From: Prevotella sp.
GTDB lineage: Bacteria > Bacteroidota > Bacteroidia > Bacteroidales > Bacteroidaceae
Direction: 5' to 3'
Assembly (NCBI GenBank): GCA_016286995.1
Contig: JAEEVA010000015.1
Span: 1-62,932 of the forward strand
DNA: 62,932 nucleotides
Below, piece by piece: positions 22,829 to 32,228 of the stretch. The position numbers were made by a program, and so were the translations under genes. The first letter of the stretch is position 1. The number at the start of each line of letters is the position of its first letter. The notes below the pieces were generated by a model, which was not told where the DNA came from, ran no database searches, and worked only from the letters and a program-made list of their open reading frames with translations.

Positions 22829-25159
22829 ATGAAACAACTTTTACTTCTTTTGTCAACCATTTTCTGCGGTACAGCCAGTGCCCAGACGTTACAAATCAAT
22901 GAGTTCATGCAGTCGAACATTGACTGCGTGATGGACGACCTCGTAGACTTCCCCGACTCGTGGGTGGAGCTCTACAACCCGGGGACAACAGCCGTCAACC
23001 TGGGTGACTATAAGATAGGTACCAAGGACAAGGCCAACAAGGCCTGGCAGCTGCCCAACATGACGGTGGCCGCCAAAGGGTATGTCATCATCTATTGCGA
23101 CAAGGCCGGTGAGGACGAGGGTGTATCGGCCATGCATACCGACTTCCGCCTGGAGTCGAACAAGGAGGGTAACGTCTACCTATTCAAGGGAAGTGATATT
23201 GTCGACCAAGTGAAGAAATTCCCTGCACAGCCTGCTCCCAACATCGGCTACGGCCGCAAGACTGACGGCGGCAGCGAGTGGGGCTTCGAACTGAAGGCTA
23301 CACCCAATGCAGCCAACCAAGGCGGCGTGGTGGCTGCCGACCATATCTTAGGAGCGCCCGAATTCAGTCAAACAGGTAAGGTGTTCGAAAGCGGCACCTC
23401 GTTCCAGCTGACATTGACGGCACCTCCAGGATCGCCCGACGGTACTGAAATCCGCTATACCACCAACGGTTCAGAGCCAACGGCCACCAGCACGCTATAC
23501 AATGGTCCCATCACCATCGGCAGCACACGCTGCATCCGTGCCAAGCTGTTCTGCAACGGCTGGCTGTCGCCCATCTCTACGGCACAGTCGTACATCTCCC
23601 ACAACCGCGCCATGACGCTCATCGTCGTCTCATTACTCACCGACGACCGCTACCTGAACGACAACACCATCGGCATCATCAAAAACAATCCCAACAAGGA
23701 AAACAGTCACAACTGGCGTCGACCCGTCAACGTCGAGATGTTTGAGACTCCCAACACGGAAAGCTTCATCAACCAGCTTTGTGAGACGCGTGTCACTGGC
23801 GGTCAGTCACGTGAAGCAGCCTTGAAGTCGCTGGCCATCTATGCCAACAAACGCTTCGGCGAGAAGCGCTTCAACCATGAGTTCTTCCCTGACCAGAAAC
23901 CCGGTCTGAAGGACTTCAAGAGCCTGATGCTGCGCAATTCAGGCAACGACTTCGGCTACCTCTATCAGCGTGATGCCATCATACAGGTGACAGCAGGAAC
24001 ACACTTAGACCTCGACTGGCAGGCATACCGTCCCGCTATCATCTACATCAACGGCGTGTACAAAGGCATGCTGAACATCCGCGAGCGTTCCAACGAGGAC
24101 AACATCTACACCAACTACAACGGCCTGGAAGACATCGACATGGTGGAGAACTGGTACGAGTTGAAAGAGGGTACCATTGACAGCTTCAACGAGTTCAAGG
24201 CATTCTACACAGAAGAGGGGCATACCCTGGCCGAATACGACGAACGCGTGGACTGGAAGGAGTTCATCAACCTGATGATTGTGAACCTCTACTATATCAA
24301 CCTCGACTTCCCAGGCAACAACATCGTCATGTGGCGTCCGCAGGCCGAAGGTGGCAAGTGGCGCTTCGTGTGCAAGGATACCGACTTCGGATTAGGACTG
24401 TACAACCGCAACCCCAACTACGAGGTGTTCAAATGGCTGTACAACCCCTACTTCGACAGCAGTAACAACTGGGGGGCCAACAGCTATGAGGGCACCCTAC
24501 TATTCCGTCGCTTGATGGAAACGCCTGAATTCAAGAAAGAATTCATTGACCGCTGCTGCATCTACGTCGGTGACTTCCTGAACGAGAAAGGTACACGTGC
24601 CGTGTGGGATCCCCTATATAACAGCATCAAGACAGAATATGCCTACCATAAACAACTCTATTACAGTTGGAATAACTATAACAATGAACTGAACAATGCC
24701 CGCAACTTCCTGAAAAACCGTACCAACTACTTCTATCAGCAGCTGGGCAACAAGTATTCACTGGGGGAACCCATAGCCCTGACCATCAATAAGGAGAATC
24801 AGGACGACGTGACCATCACGTTCAACGGCGTGGAACTGAAGGAGAAGGTGTTCGACGGCAAGTTCTTTGCCACCCGCAGCATCAAGCTCGTCGGACAGGC
24901 TGCTGCCGGTAAGGCTGTCATTGGCTGGAGGGTGACGGGGGCCATCACGCAAGAGGTGACTGGCAATGAACTGAATATCACCATGCCCAGCGGTAGCATC
25001 GCCATCAATCCGGTGCTGGGCGACGCCTCAGGCATCGATGAGCTGCCCGTCGTAACAAAGGACTGTCACGATATGTATGACCTGATGGGCAACAAGGTGG
25101 CAACACCCCAGACTGGCAGGATATACATCCAAAACGGAAAGAAGACTATCTGGCGCTAA
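22829..25159 (+). CDS. CotH-domain surface protein with lamin-tail domain
   Basis: 776 residues from the Met at 22829; signal peptide MKQLLLLLSTIFCGTASAQ. Order of parts: a lamin-tail domain (about 20-150, INEFMQSN and DSWVELYNPG), a chitobiase C-terminal-like beta domain (about 195-250, IRYTTNGSEPTATSTLYNG), and a CotH kinase-like domain (about 260-620, including CKDTDFGLGLYNRNPNYE). It ends in a MYDLMGNKVATPQTGRIYI tail of the kind seen on Bacteroidales secreted proteins. CotH domains phosphorylate proteins in other bacteria; the target here is unknown. Confidence 0.85.
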   Translation: MKQLLLLLSTIFCGTASAQTLQINEFMQSNIDCVMDDLVDFPDSWVELYNPGTTAVNLGDYKIGTKDKANKAWQLPNMTVAAKGYVIIYCDKAGEDEGVSAMHTDFRLESNKEGNVYLFKGSDIVDQVKKFPAQPAPNIGYGRKTDGGSEWGFELKATPNAANQGGVVAADHILGAPEFSQTGKVFESGTSFQLTLTAPPGSPDGTEIRYTTNGSEPTATSTLYNGPITIGSTRCIRAKLFCNGWLSPISTAQSYISHNRAMTLIVVSLLTDDRYLNDNTIGIIKNNPNKENSHNWRRPVNVEMFETPNTESFINQLCETRVTGGQSREAALKSLAIYANKRFGEKRFNHEFFPDQKPGLKDFKSLMLRNSGNDFGYLYQRDAIIQVTAGTHLDLDWQAYRPAIIYINGVYKGMLNIRERSNEDNIYTNYNGLEDIDMVENWYELKEGTIDSFNEFKAFYTEEGHTLAEYDERVDWKEFINLMIVNLYYINLDFPGNNIVMWRPQAEGGKWRFVCKDTDFGLGLYNRNPNYEVFKWLYNPYFDSSNNWGANSYEGTLLFRRLMETPEFKKEFIDRCCIYVGDFLNEKGTRAVWDPLYNSIKTEYAYHKQLYYSWNNYNNELNNARNFLKNRTNYFYQQLGNKYSLGEPIALTINKENQDDVTITFNGVELKEKVFDGKFFATRSIKLVGQAAAGKAVIGWRVTGAITQEVTGNELNITMPSGSIAINPVLGDASGIDELPVVTKDCHDMYDLMGNKVATPQTGRIYIQNGKKTIWR

Positions 25160-25189
25160 GCGTCTCTATATTATAATAAGGTCTTAAGA

Positions 25190-26749
25190 TTACCCAGCGC
25201 TTGGCAGCGTCTGGGTAATCTTTTGTTCACGGTGACAGATGCGTACCTCGACACCGAACTTCTCGTGGATGTGCTCAGCCAAATGCTGGGCAGAATATAC
25301 GCTACGATGCTGACCACCCGTACATCCAAAGGAGAACATCAACGACGTGAAGCCACGCTGGATGTAGCGGCGCACATGGGCATCGGCCAGCTTATAGACG
25401 CTGTCGAGGAAGGTCAGAATCTCACCATCGTCCTCAAGGAAACGTATGACGGGTTCGTCGAGACCCGTCAGTTTCTTGTAAGGTTCGTAACGGCCGGGAT
25501 TGTGGGTCGAGCGGCAGTCGAACACATAGCCGCCACCATTGCCTGATTCGTCTTCGGGAATGCCCTTACCATAAGAGAAACTAAAGACACGAACCACCAG
25601 CGGACCTTGGGCGTCGTACTTCGAGAACGTAGCCGGACCGTCCTGCGGATGGGGCTTGTAGGGATTGTTGTCGGTCGTCTTGTAGCCGTCGGCACGCGAG
25701 GCTATCGTCTCAATCTGCTGAAACTGAGGCAGTTCAGTCAGTCGACGCAGTACGTCGACCAAATGTGGATAAGGGAACGAACGCTCACTAAGCAATTCAC
25801 GCAGATTCTGCATGGCGGGCGGTATGCTGTTGATGAAATGCTGTTTACGCTCAAAATAGCCACGGAAGCCATAGGCTCCCAGCACCTGCAACTGACGGAA
25901 CAGCACAAACAGCGCCAGACGCTCCACAAAACGGTGAGGTGTGGGCACCTCGGAATAAAGTTTCAGGGCGTTGTAGTATTCATACACCAGTTCACGGCGC
26001 AACTTATGCGGATACTTCGCACTAGCCTGCCAAAGGAACGAAGCCAGATCGTAGTAGTACGGCCCTTTGCGGCCTCCCTGAAAGTCGATAAAGTAGGGCT
26101 GTTGGCTATTAGCTGTTAGCTGTTGGCTTTCAACCAGCATGACATTACGGGCCTGGAAGTCACGGTAGAGGAAACACTGCGTGTCGTCAGCCGCCGTCAA
26201 ATCCTTGGCCAGCAGACGGAAGTCAGCCTCAAGCTTCAATTCATGGAAATCCAACTCGGTAGCCTTCAGGAAACAATACTTGAAGTAGTTCAGATCGAAA
26301 AGCACGGAGTCTGTATCGAAGGCTGGCTGCGGATAGCAGTTCGAGAAATCCAGCTCGCGGGCTCCGCGAATCTGGATATTGGGCAACTCGCGGATGGTGC
26401 TCTTCAGCAGTTCTTGTTCCTTTAGCGTATAACGTCCACCGGCCTCACGACCGCCACGGATGGCGTCGAACAGCGACACACTTCCCAAGTCGGTCTGCAG
26501 GTAGCGCAACTCGTCGTCGCTAACGGCCAGTACACGGGGTACGGGAAGTTTTCGCTTGGTGAAGTGGCGGCACAGATAGACGAAGGCGTGGTTCTCGTCA
26601 CGACTGGTTCCTATGCAGCCTACGACACTCCGACCCTCAGCATCCATCATCCGATAATACTCACGATTGCTGCCTGCTCCTGGCAACTTCATCACACTCT
26701 GCGGCTCTTCACCGTGCCATTTCTTATATAATTCTAATAATGTTTGCAT
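25190..26749 (-). CDS. AmgK-like sugar kinase fused to a RapZ C-terminal domain
   Basis: 519 residues from the Met at 26749 (MQTLLELYKKWHG). The first 330 residues are an aminoglycoside-phosphotransferase fold with the catalytic loop LYRDFQARNVML and the metal motif FIDFQGG, as in AmgK (MurNAc/GlcNAc anomeric kinase). The last 160 carry the RapZ C-terminal motifs RVFSFSYGKGIP, VFDCRSTHNPGRY and FGCTGGQHRSV, a domain that senses amino-sugar phosphate in enterobacteria. A heptamer array adds QQLTANSQQ between these two kinase motifs. Confidence 0.85.
   Translation of the reverse strand: MQTLLELYKKWHGEEPQSVMKLPGAGSNREYYRMMDAEGRSVVGCIGTSRDENHAFVYLCRHFTKRKLPVPRVLAVSDDELRYLQTDLGSVSLFDAIRGGREAGGRYTLKEQELLKSTIRELPNIQIRGARELDFSNCYPQPAFDTDSVLFDLNYFKYCFLKATELDFHELKLEADFRLLAKDLTAADDTQCFLYRDFQARNVMLVESQQLTANSQQPYFIDFQGGRKGPYYYDLASFLWQASAKYPHKLRRELVYEYYNALKLYSEVPTPHRFVERLALFVLFRQLQVLGAYGFRGYFERKQHFINSIPPAMQNLRELLSERSFPYPHLVDVLRRLTELPQFQQIETIASRADGYKTTDNNPYKPHPQDGPATFSKYDAQGPLVVRVFSFSYGKGIPEDESGNGGGYVFDCRSTHNPGRYEPYKKLTGLDEPVIRFLEDDGEILTFLDSVYKLADAHVRRYIQRGFTSLMFSFGCTGGQHRSVYSAQHLAEHIHEKFGVEVRICHREQKITQTLPSAG
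26098..26130. repeat. Heptamer array inside the AmgK-RapZ gene
   Basis: Four units of GCTNTTN plus a partial one, encoding SQQLTANSQQ in frame. Confidence 0.8.
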
Positions 26750-26769
26750 AGAATGTTGACAATTTGGAG

Positions 26770-26778
26770 GCAAAGGTA
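26770..26778 (-). promoter_or_regulatory. Promoter -7 box of the AmgK-RapZ gene
   Basis: TACCTTTGC on the minus strand, 20 bp before the start codon. Confidence 0.65.
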
Positions 26779-27245
26779 CAAAAAAAAATCCGATTGTCAT
26801 CACGACAATCGAATTTTCAAACAAACTACTTAAAAACTAATCTACTAAAACAAATCAAAAAAATATCTCTATTTTGCTAAATCCTAATACAATATTGTCA
26901 AAGTTTTAACCTTCTCTTACCTCATGTATGGAGTATGGTGTTATATTTCGACGTTGCAAAGGTATGAACTTTCCCCCTATCATGCAAGCTTTTTTTCTAA
27001 AAAAGATACCATTTCTTGATTTATGTCAAGAACATAGGAGTAAAACATGACGGAACACTACTTTTTTGATAACCGGAGTTAGCAAATAAAAAGAAAAAAA
27101 AGTCGCTTTAACGTTTGGTTAGTCCGTTTTTTCTTTGTACCTTTGCAGCGTCTTTTGAGATAAGAGACAAAAATAGAAAAATGACAAAAAAGAGATAATA
27201 GATTCAGAAATAAGGGTTAAGGTAAAAAGAGCAAGAGGAAACATC
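26779..27245. promoter_or_regulatory. Intergenic region between AmgK-RapZ and purB
   Basis: Holds a second minus-strand -7-like box (TACCTTTGC, 26956-26964) and the purB promoter: TTTGG at 27114-27118, then TACCTTTGC at 27138-27146, 20 bp apart as expected. The purB leader is about 95 nt. I see no ORF or clear hairpin in the rest. Confidence 0.6.
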
Positions 27246-28595
27246 ATGGAACTAAACGCATTGACAGCCATCTCGCCTATTGATGGCCGTTATAGGAACA
27301 AAACACAGGAACTGGCAGAATACTTCTCGGAATATGCTTTGATTCGCTACCGCATCAGGGTGGAGATAGAGTATTTCGTTGCCCTGTGCGAATTGCCTCT
27401 ACCGCAGTTGGAAGGTTTCAATCACGCACTGTTCGAGCCACTACACGACATCTATCGGAATTTCACCGAGCAGGATGCCCAACGTGTGAAGGACATAGAA
27501 AAGGTGACGAACCACGACGTCAAGGCAGTAGAATACTTCATCAAGGAAAAGATTGACGTTCTCGGTGGTTTCCCCACTGAGGCCAAGGAATTCATCCACT
27601 TCGGACTGACATCGCAGGACATCAACAACACAAGCGTACCTCTTTCTATTAAAGAGGCACTGGAGCAGGTGTACTATCCTATGGTGGAGGAACTGATAGA
27701 GCAACTCAACGACTATGCCGAACAGTGGAAAAACGTGCCGATGCTTGCCAAGACGCACGGTCAGCCGGCATCGCCTACACGACTGGGCAAGGAAATCATG
27801 GTATTCGTGTACCGACTGGAGGAACAGCTGCGTACCTTGAAGGACACGCCCATCACGGCGAAGTTCGGTGGTGCTACGGGCAACTACAATGCACACCATG
27901 TAGCCTATCCGCAGTACGACTGGCGCGAATTCGGCAACAGTTTTGTCAGTGAGAAACTGGGACTGGAGCGCGAGCAGTGGACGACACAGATATCAAACTA
28001 CGACTGGCTGGGAGCCATCTTCGATGCCATGCGTCGCATCAACACCATCATTATTGACCTGGACCGCGATTTCTGGATGTACATCTCGATGGAGTATTTC
28101 AAACAGAAGATCAAGGCCGGCGAGGTGGGAAGCAGTGCTATGCCGCATAAGGTGAATCCCATCGACTTTGAAAACAGCGAGGGCAACATGGGTATGGCCA
28201 ATGCCGTGCTGACATTCTTGGCACAGAAGTTGCCAGTAAGTCGACTGCAGCGCGACCTGACCGACTCAACGGTGCTGCGCAATGTGGGTGTACCCATGGG
28301 ACATGCCATGATAGCCATTCAGAGTACGCTGAAGGGTCTGCGCAAGCTGATACTGAACGAAGAGAAACTGCAGGCTGACCTGGAACAGACATGGGCAGTG
28401 GTGGCCGAGGCCATCCAGACCATCCTGCGCCGTGAAGCCTACCCCAACCCATACGAAACGCTGAAAGCCTTGACACGAACCAACACAAAGATGACTGAAG
28501 AAAGCATCCATGAATTCATTCAGGGACTGGACGTCAGCAATGACATTAAGGCAGAATTAATGGCCATAACGCCCATGAATTATACGGGAGTGTAG
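27246..28595 (+). CDS. purB: Adenylosuccinate lyase
   Basis: 449 residues of the fumarase/aspartase superfamily. It acts twice in purine synthesis (SAICAR to AICAR, adenylosuccinate to AMP). Seen: TSQDINNTS, the KTHGQPASPTRLGKE motif and the signature GSSAMPHKVNPIDFENSEGN carrying the catalytic Ser loop. Length fits the E. coli-type PurB. The gene follows a clear promoter; a repeat-rich spacer separates it from the next gene. Confidence 0.97.
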   Translation: MELNALTAISPIDGRYRNKTQELAEYFSEYALIRYRIRVEIEYFVALCELPLPQLEGFNHALFEPLHDIYRNFTEQDAQRVKDIEKVTNHDVKAVEYFIKEKIDVLGGFPTEAKEFIHFGLTSQDINNTSVPLSIKEALEQVYYPMVEELIEQLNDYAEQWKNVPMLAKTHGQPASPTRLGKEIMVFVYRLEEQLRTLKDTPITAKFGGATGNYNAHHVAYPQYDWREFGNSFVSEKLGLEREQWTTQISNYDWLGAIFDAMRRINTIIIDLDRDFWMYISMEYFKQKIKAGEVGSSAMPHKVNPIDFENSEGNMGMANAVLTFLAQKLPVSRLQRDLTDSTVLRNVGVPMGHAMIAIQSTLKGLRKLILNEEKLQADLEQTWAVVAEAIQTILRREAYPNPYETLKALTRTNTKMTEESIHEFIQGLDVSNDIKAELMAITPMNYTGV

Positions 28596-28657
28596 TTCCA
28601 CAAGGAGTTTAAGAAGTTATAGAAGTTAAGAAGTTAAGAATTAAGAGTTTAAGGAAA

Positions 28658-30070
28658 ATGGAAAACGAAAAGAAAAACGAGGAGCTCTCTGCTGAGCAGC
28701 AGGGTACTCAGGAAAATCATGAAAGCAGCTATCAGGGCTATCGCCCAGGACGTTCACCACGTCCGCGTATCCACCAGCCTCGTCCCTTTAGCGGACAGAG
28801 TGGATTCAATCGTAGTCAGAACCAGGAAGAAGGCGGTTTCCGCCCTGAGGGTTTTGGTGCTGGTCTGCAAAGCAGCACACCTCAGCGCAGCTATCGTCCC
28901 CGCAACTATAATCAGGGAGAAGGAGAATACGGACAGCAACCACGTAGTAGTTACGGTCAGCCGCGTCCACGCCAACAGTATGGACAAAGCGGTTATCAGC
29001 CGCGTCCACGTCAGCAATATGGTCAGGGTGGTTACCAGCCACGCCCACAAGGCGAATATGGTCAGCAACCACGTCAAAGCGGTTACGGACAGTCTCGTCC
29101 CTACGGCCAGCAACCGCGTCAGGGTGGCTACCAGCCACGTCCACAAGGTGAATATGGTCAGCAGCCGCGTCAGGGCGGTTACGGACAGCCTCGCCCCTAT
29201 GGTCAGCAGCCGCGTCAAGGCGGTTACGGACAGCCCCGTCCCTATGGTCAGCAGCGTGGTGGCTTTAAGAAGCCTCACGGCAATTATGACCCCAATGCCA
29301 AGTACAGCTTCAAGAAGCGTATAGAATATAAGGAGGAGAACATCGATCCGAACGAGCCCATCCGTCTGAACAAGTATCTGGCCAATGCCGGAGTATGCAG
29401 CCGTCGCGAGGCCGATGAGTTCATCCAGGCTGGTGTGGTGACTGTGAACGGCGAGGTAGTTACCGAACTGGGCACCAAGGTGCTGCGCACTGACGAGGTG
29501 AAGTTCCACGACAATCCTGTATCACTCGAGAAGAAGGTGTATGTGCTACTGAACAAGCCCAAGGACTATGTGACCACAAGCGATGATCCCCAGCAGCGTA
29601 AGACCGTGATGGACCTGGTAAAGAATGCCTGTCCGGAACGCATCTACCCCGTTGGCCGTCTGGACCGCAACACCACTGGCGTGCTGCTGTTGACCAACGA
29701 TGGTGATCTGGCTTCGAAGCTGACACACCCGAAGTTCCTGAAGAAGAAAATATACCACGTCCATCTGGACAAGAACGTAACGGCTCATGACATGCAGCAG
29801 ATTGCCGAGGGCATCATGCTTGAGGACGGTGAAATCAAGGCCGACGCCATTGAATATGCCGACGAGAAGGACAAGAAGCAGGTAGGCATTGAGATTCACT
29901 CTGGCAAGAACCGCATCGTACGTCGTATCTTCGAGAGCATGGGCTACCGTGTGGTTAAACTCGACCGCGTACAGTTTGCCGGTCTGACCAAGAAAAATCT
30001 GCGTCGCGGTGACTGGCGCTACCTCACCGAGGAAGAAGTAGATCGTCTGCGCATGGGAGCTTACGAGTAA
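28658..30070 (+). CDS. RluB/RluF-type 23S rRNA pseudouridine synthase, long low-complexity N-terminus
   Basis: 470 residues. Residues about 20-205 are a disordered Gly-Gln-Pro-Arg-Tyr tract with repeated YGQQPRQGGYGQPRP units. Then come an S4 RNA-binding domain (about 228-285, IRLNKYLANAGVCSRREADE) and the synthase domain with catalytic Asp in GRLDRNTTGVLLLTNDGDL and the RIVRRIFESMGYRVVKLDR motif. The fold predicts isomerisation of a 23S rRNA uridine. The stop codon overlaps a heptamer array that leads into asnS, so they are probably co-transcribed. Confidence 0.92.
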   Translation: MENEKKNEELSAEQQGTQENHESSYQGYRPGRSPRPRIHQPRPFSGQSGFNRSQNQEEGGFRPEGFGAGLQSSTPQRSYRPRNYNQGEGEYGQQPRSSYGQPRPRQQYGQSGYQPRPRQQYGQGGYQPRPQGEYGQQPRQSGYGQSRPYGQQPRQGGYQPRPQGEYGQQPRQGGYGQPRPYGQQPRQGGYGQPRPYGQQRGGFKKPHGNYDPNAKYSFKKRIEYKEENIDPNEPIRLNKYLANAGVCSRREADEFIQAGVVTVNGEVVTELGTKVLRTDEVKFHDNPVSLEKKVYVLLNKPKDYVTTSDDPQQRKTVMDLVKNACPERIYPVGRLDRNTTGVLLLTNDGDLASKLTHPKFLKKKIYHVHLDKNVTAHDMQQIAEGIMLEDGEIKADAIEYADEKDKKQVGIEIHSGKNRIVRRIFESMGYRVVKLDRVQFAGLTKKNLRRGDWRYLTEEEVDRLRMGAYE

Positions 30071-30096
30071 TTGACAATTGATAATTGATAATTGAC
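30069..30096 (+). repeat. Heptamer array joining the pseudouridine synthase and asnS
   Basis: Four AATTGAN units. The first overlaps the upstream TAA stop (30068-30070) and the next unit position reads AATG, placing the asnS ATG at 30098 in phase with the array. Confidence 0.85.
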
Positions 30097-30097
30097 A

Positions 30098-31543
30098 ATG
30101 AAACGAACAAAGATAATTGACGTGCTACAGAGCACGGAATATGGAAAAGAAGTGTGCGTGAAGGGCTGGGTACGTACCCACCGCAGCAGCAAGGCTGTAG
30201 ACTTCATTGCACTCAACGACGGCTCGACCATCAAGAATGTGCAGGTGGTCGTCGACCCCACGAAATTTGACGAGCAGTTGTTGAAGGACATCACCACCGG
30301 TGCTTGTATCAGTGCTGAGGGCGTGCTGGTGGAAAGTCAAGGTGCAGGTCAGGCTTGTGAGATTCAGGCTACAAAGCTGGAAATCTATGGTTTGTGCGAC
30401 AACACCTACCCCATGCAGAAGAAGGGGCAGAGCTTCGAAGTAATGCGTAAGAACGCCCACATGCGTCTGCGTACCAACACCTTTGGTGCTGTGATGCGCA
30501 TCCGTCACAATATGGCAATGGCCATCCACACTTATTTCCACGAGCATGGCTTCTTCTATTTCCACACACCACTGATTACAGCCAGCGACTGTGAGGGTGC
30601 AGGCAATATGTTCCAGGTAACCACCAAGAACCTGTACGACCTAAAGAAGGACGAAAATGGAAAAATCATTTATGATGATGACTTCTTCGGCGAGCAGACC
30701 TCACTGACCGTGTCTGGACAGTTGGAGGGTGAACTGGGTGCTACGGCTCTGGGGGCTATATACACTTTCGGTCCTACGTTCCGTGCTGAGAACTCGAACA
30801 CTCCTCGCCATCTCGCTGAGTTCTGGATGGTAGAGCCTGAGGTGGCCTTCCTCGACCAGGAAGAACTGATGGATCTGGAAGAGGACTTCATCAAATATTG
30901 TGTACGCTGGGCTCTCGACAACTGTAAGGATGACCTGCAGTTCCTAAACCAGATGATTGACAAGACACTTATCGCCCGTCTGGAGGGTGTACTGAAAGAG
31001 ACTTTCGTGCGTCTGCCCTATACCGAAGGTATCAACATCTTGCAGGAAGCCATCAAGAACGGCAAGAAGTTCGAGTTCCCCTGCAACTGGGGCGACGACC
31101 TGGCCAGCGAGCACGAGCGCTACCTGGTAGAAGAGCACTTCAAGAAGCCCGTCATCATGACCGACTATCCGCGTGCCTTCAAGTCGTTCTATATGAAGCA
31201 GAATAAACCCGTCGACGGAATCGACGGGAGCTCTATCGGTTACAAGGGCGCTGTGGCTCCTGGGCCGACGATGCAGGGTACAGACGTGCTGTTCCCGCAG
31301 ATTGGCGAGATTATCGGTGGCTCCGTCCGTGAAGAGAGCTATGATAAGCTGATGGCTGAGATAGAACGTCGTCAGATGGACAAGACACATCTGTGGTGGT
31401 ACATCGACACTCGCAAGTGGGGTTCATGCCCCCATGCCGGTTTCGGTCTCGGTTTCGAGCGCCTCATCCTGTTTGTCACCGGTATGCAGAACATCCGCGA
31501 TGTCATCCCATTCCCCCGTACTCCCAAAAGTGCCGAGTTTTAA
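30098..31543 (+). CDS. asnS: Asparaginyl-tRNA synthetase
   Basis: 481 residues from the ATG at 30098 ([10 protein letters not shown]); an in-frame TTG 6 bp upstream lies in the repeat. Class IIb synthetase: OB-fold anticodon-binding domain (residues 15-110), then the catalytic core with motif 2 ([20 protein letters not shown]) and motif 3 ([20 protein letters not shown]). AsnS-type features such as VEPEVAFLD fit. Its last 120 bp are read on the opposite strand by the LolD-like gene. Confidence 0.96.
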   Translation: MKRTKIIDVLQSTEYGKEVCVKGWVRTHRSSKAVDFIALNDGSTIKNVQVVVDPTKFDEQLLKDITTGACISAEGVLVESQGAGQACEIQATKLEIYGLCDNTYPMQKKGQSFEVMRKNAHMRLRTNTFGAVMRIRHNMAMAIHTYFHEHGFFYFHTPLITASDCEGAGNMFQVTTKNLYDLKKDENGKIIYDDDFFGEQTSLTVSGQLEGELGATALGAIYTFGPTFRAENSNTPRHLAEFWMVEPEVAFLDQEELMDLEEDFIKYCVRWALDNCKDDLQFLNQMIDKTLIARLEGVLKETFVRLPYTEGINILQEAIKNGKKFEFPCNWGDDLASEHERYLVEEHFKKPVIMTDYPRAFKSFYMKQNKPVDGIDGSSIGYKGAVAPGPTMQGTDVLFPQIGEIIGGSVREESYDKLMAEIERRQMDKTHLWWYIDTRKWGSCPHAGFGLGFERLILFVTGMQNIRDVIPFPRTPKSAEF

Positions 31544-32227
31544 AGTGTCGTCGATAGGTAAATCCTCGACAGCGGGACATTCTAACAGACCGTCACGCAT
31601 GTGAATAGTGCGGTCAGTAATACTTGCCAGACCTTCGTCATGAGTGACAATGACGAAGGTCTGTCCGTATTTGTCACGGAGGTCGAAGAAAAGCTGATGC
31701 AACTCAGCCTTATTCTTGGAATCAAGCGAGCCACTGGGTTCGTCGGCCAAGATGACAGCAGGATTGTTGACCAAGGCACGGGCTACAGCCACGCGTTGCT
31801 TCTCACCACCTGACAGTTCATTGGGTTTGTGGCTGGCACGATCGCTAAGTCCCATGAATCTCAGCAGTTCCTCAGCACGCTGACGGGCTGCCTTCGTCGA
31901 GCTGCCTGCGATGTAGGCTGGTATCATGATGTTCTCCAATGCCGTAAATTCAGGCAACAGCTGGTGAAACTGGAACACAAAACCGATGTGACGGTTGCGG
32001 AAATCACTGAGTTTCTTCTGCGAAAGGTTGGTCACGTCGACAGAATCGACGTGCACCGTACCGGCATCAGGGCGGTCCAGTGTGCCGATTATCTGCAATA
32101 ACGTAGTCTTGCCAGCGCCACTAGGGCCAACGATGCTGACTATTTCACCTTTGTTAATGGTGAGGTCAATACCTTTCAATACTTCCAGTGAGCCGAAACT
32201 CTTCTTGATGCCTTTTATTTCAATCAT
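31424..32227 (-). CDS. LolD/MacB-type ABC transporter ATPase with an overprinted tail
   Basis: 267 residues. Walker [12 protein letters not shown]-loop [11 protein letters not shown], signature [15 protein letters not shown], Walker [13 protein letters not shown] and the H-loop TH. The domain resembles LolD (lipoprotein release) or MacB ATPases; no permease gene is adjacent. Family length is about 225, and residues 229-267 here are read from the antisense strand of the asnS 3' end. The upstream antiporter stops 1 bp before this start, so it ends the glyS operon. Confidence 0.88.
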   Translation of the reverse strand: MIEIKGIKKSFGSLEVLKGIDLTINKGEIVSIVGPSGAGKTTLLQIIGTLDRPDAGTVHVDSVDVTNLSQKKLSDFRNRHIGFVFQFHQLLPEFTALENIMIPAYIAGSSTKAARQRAEELLRFMGLSDRASHKPNELSGGEKQRVAVARALVNNPAVILADEPSGSLDSKNKAELHQLFFDLRDKYGQTFVIVTHDEGLASITDRTIHMRDGLLECPAVEDLPIDDTLKLGTFGSTGEWDDIADVLHTGDKQDEALETETETGMGA

Positions 32228-32228
32228 A

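Noticed and set aside
28719..29324. 201-codon frame in the pseudouridine synthase N-terminus
   Set aside because: An alternative frame of the low-complexity repeats; only reflects the repeat pattern.
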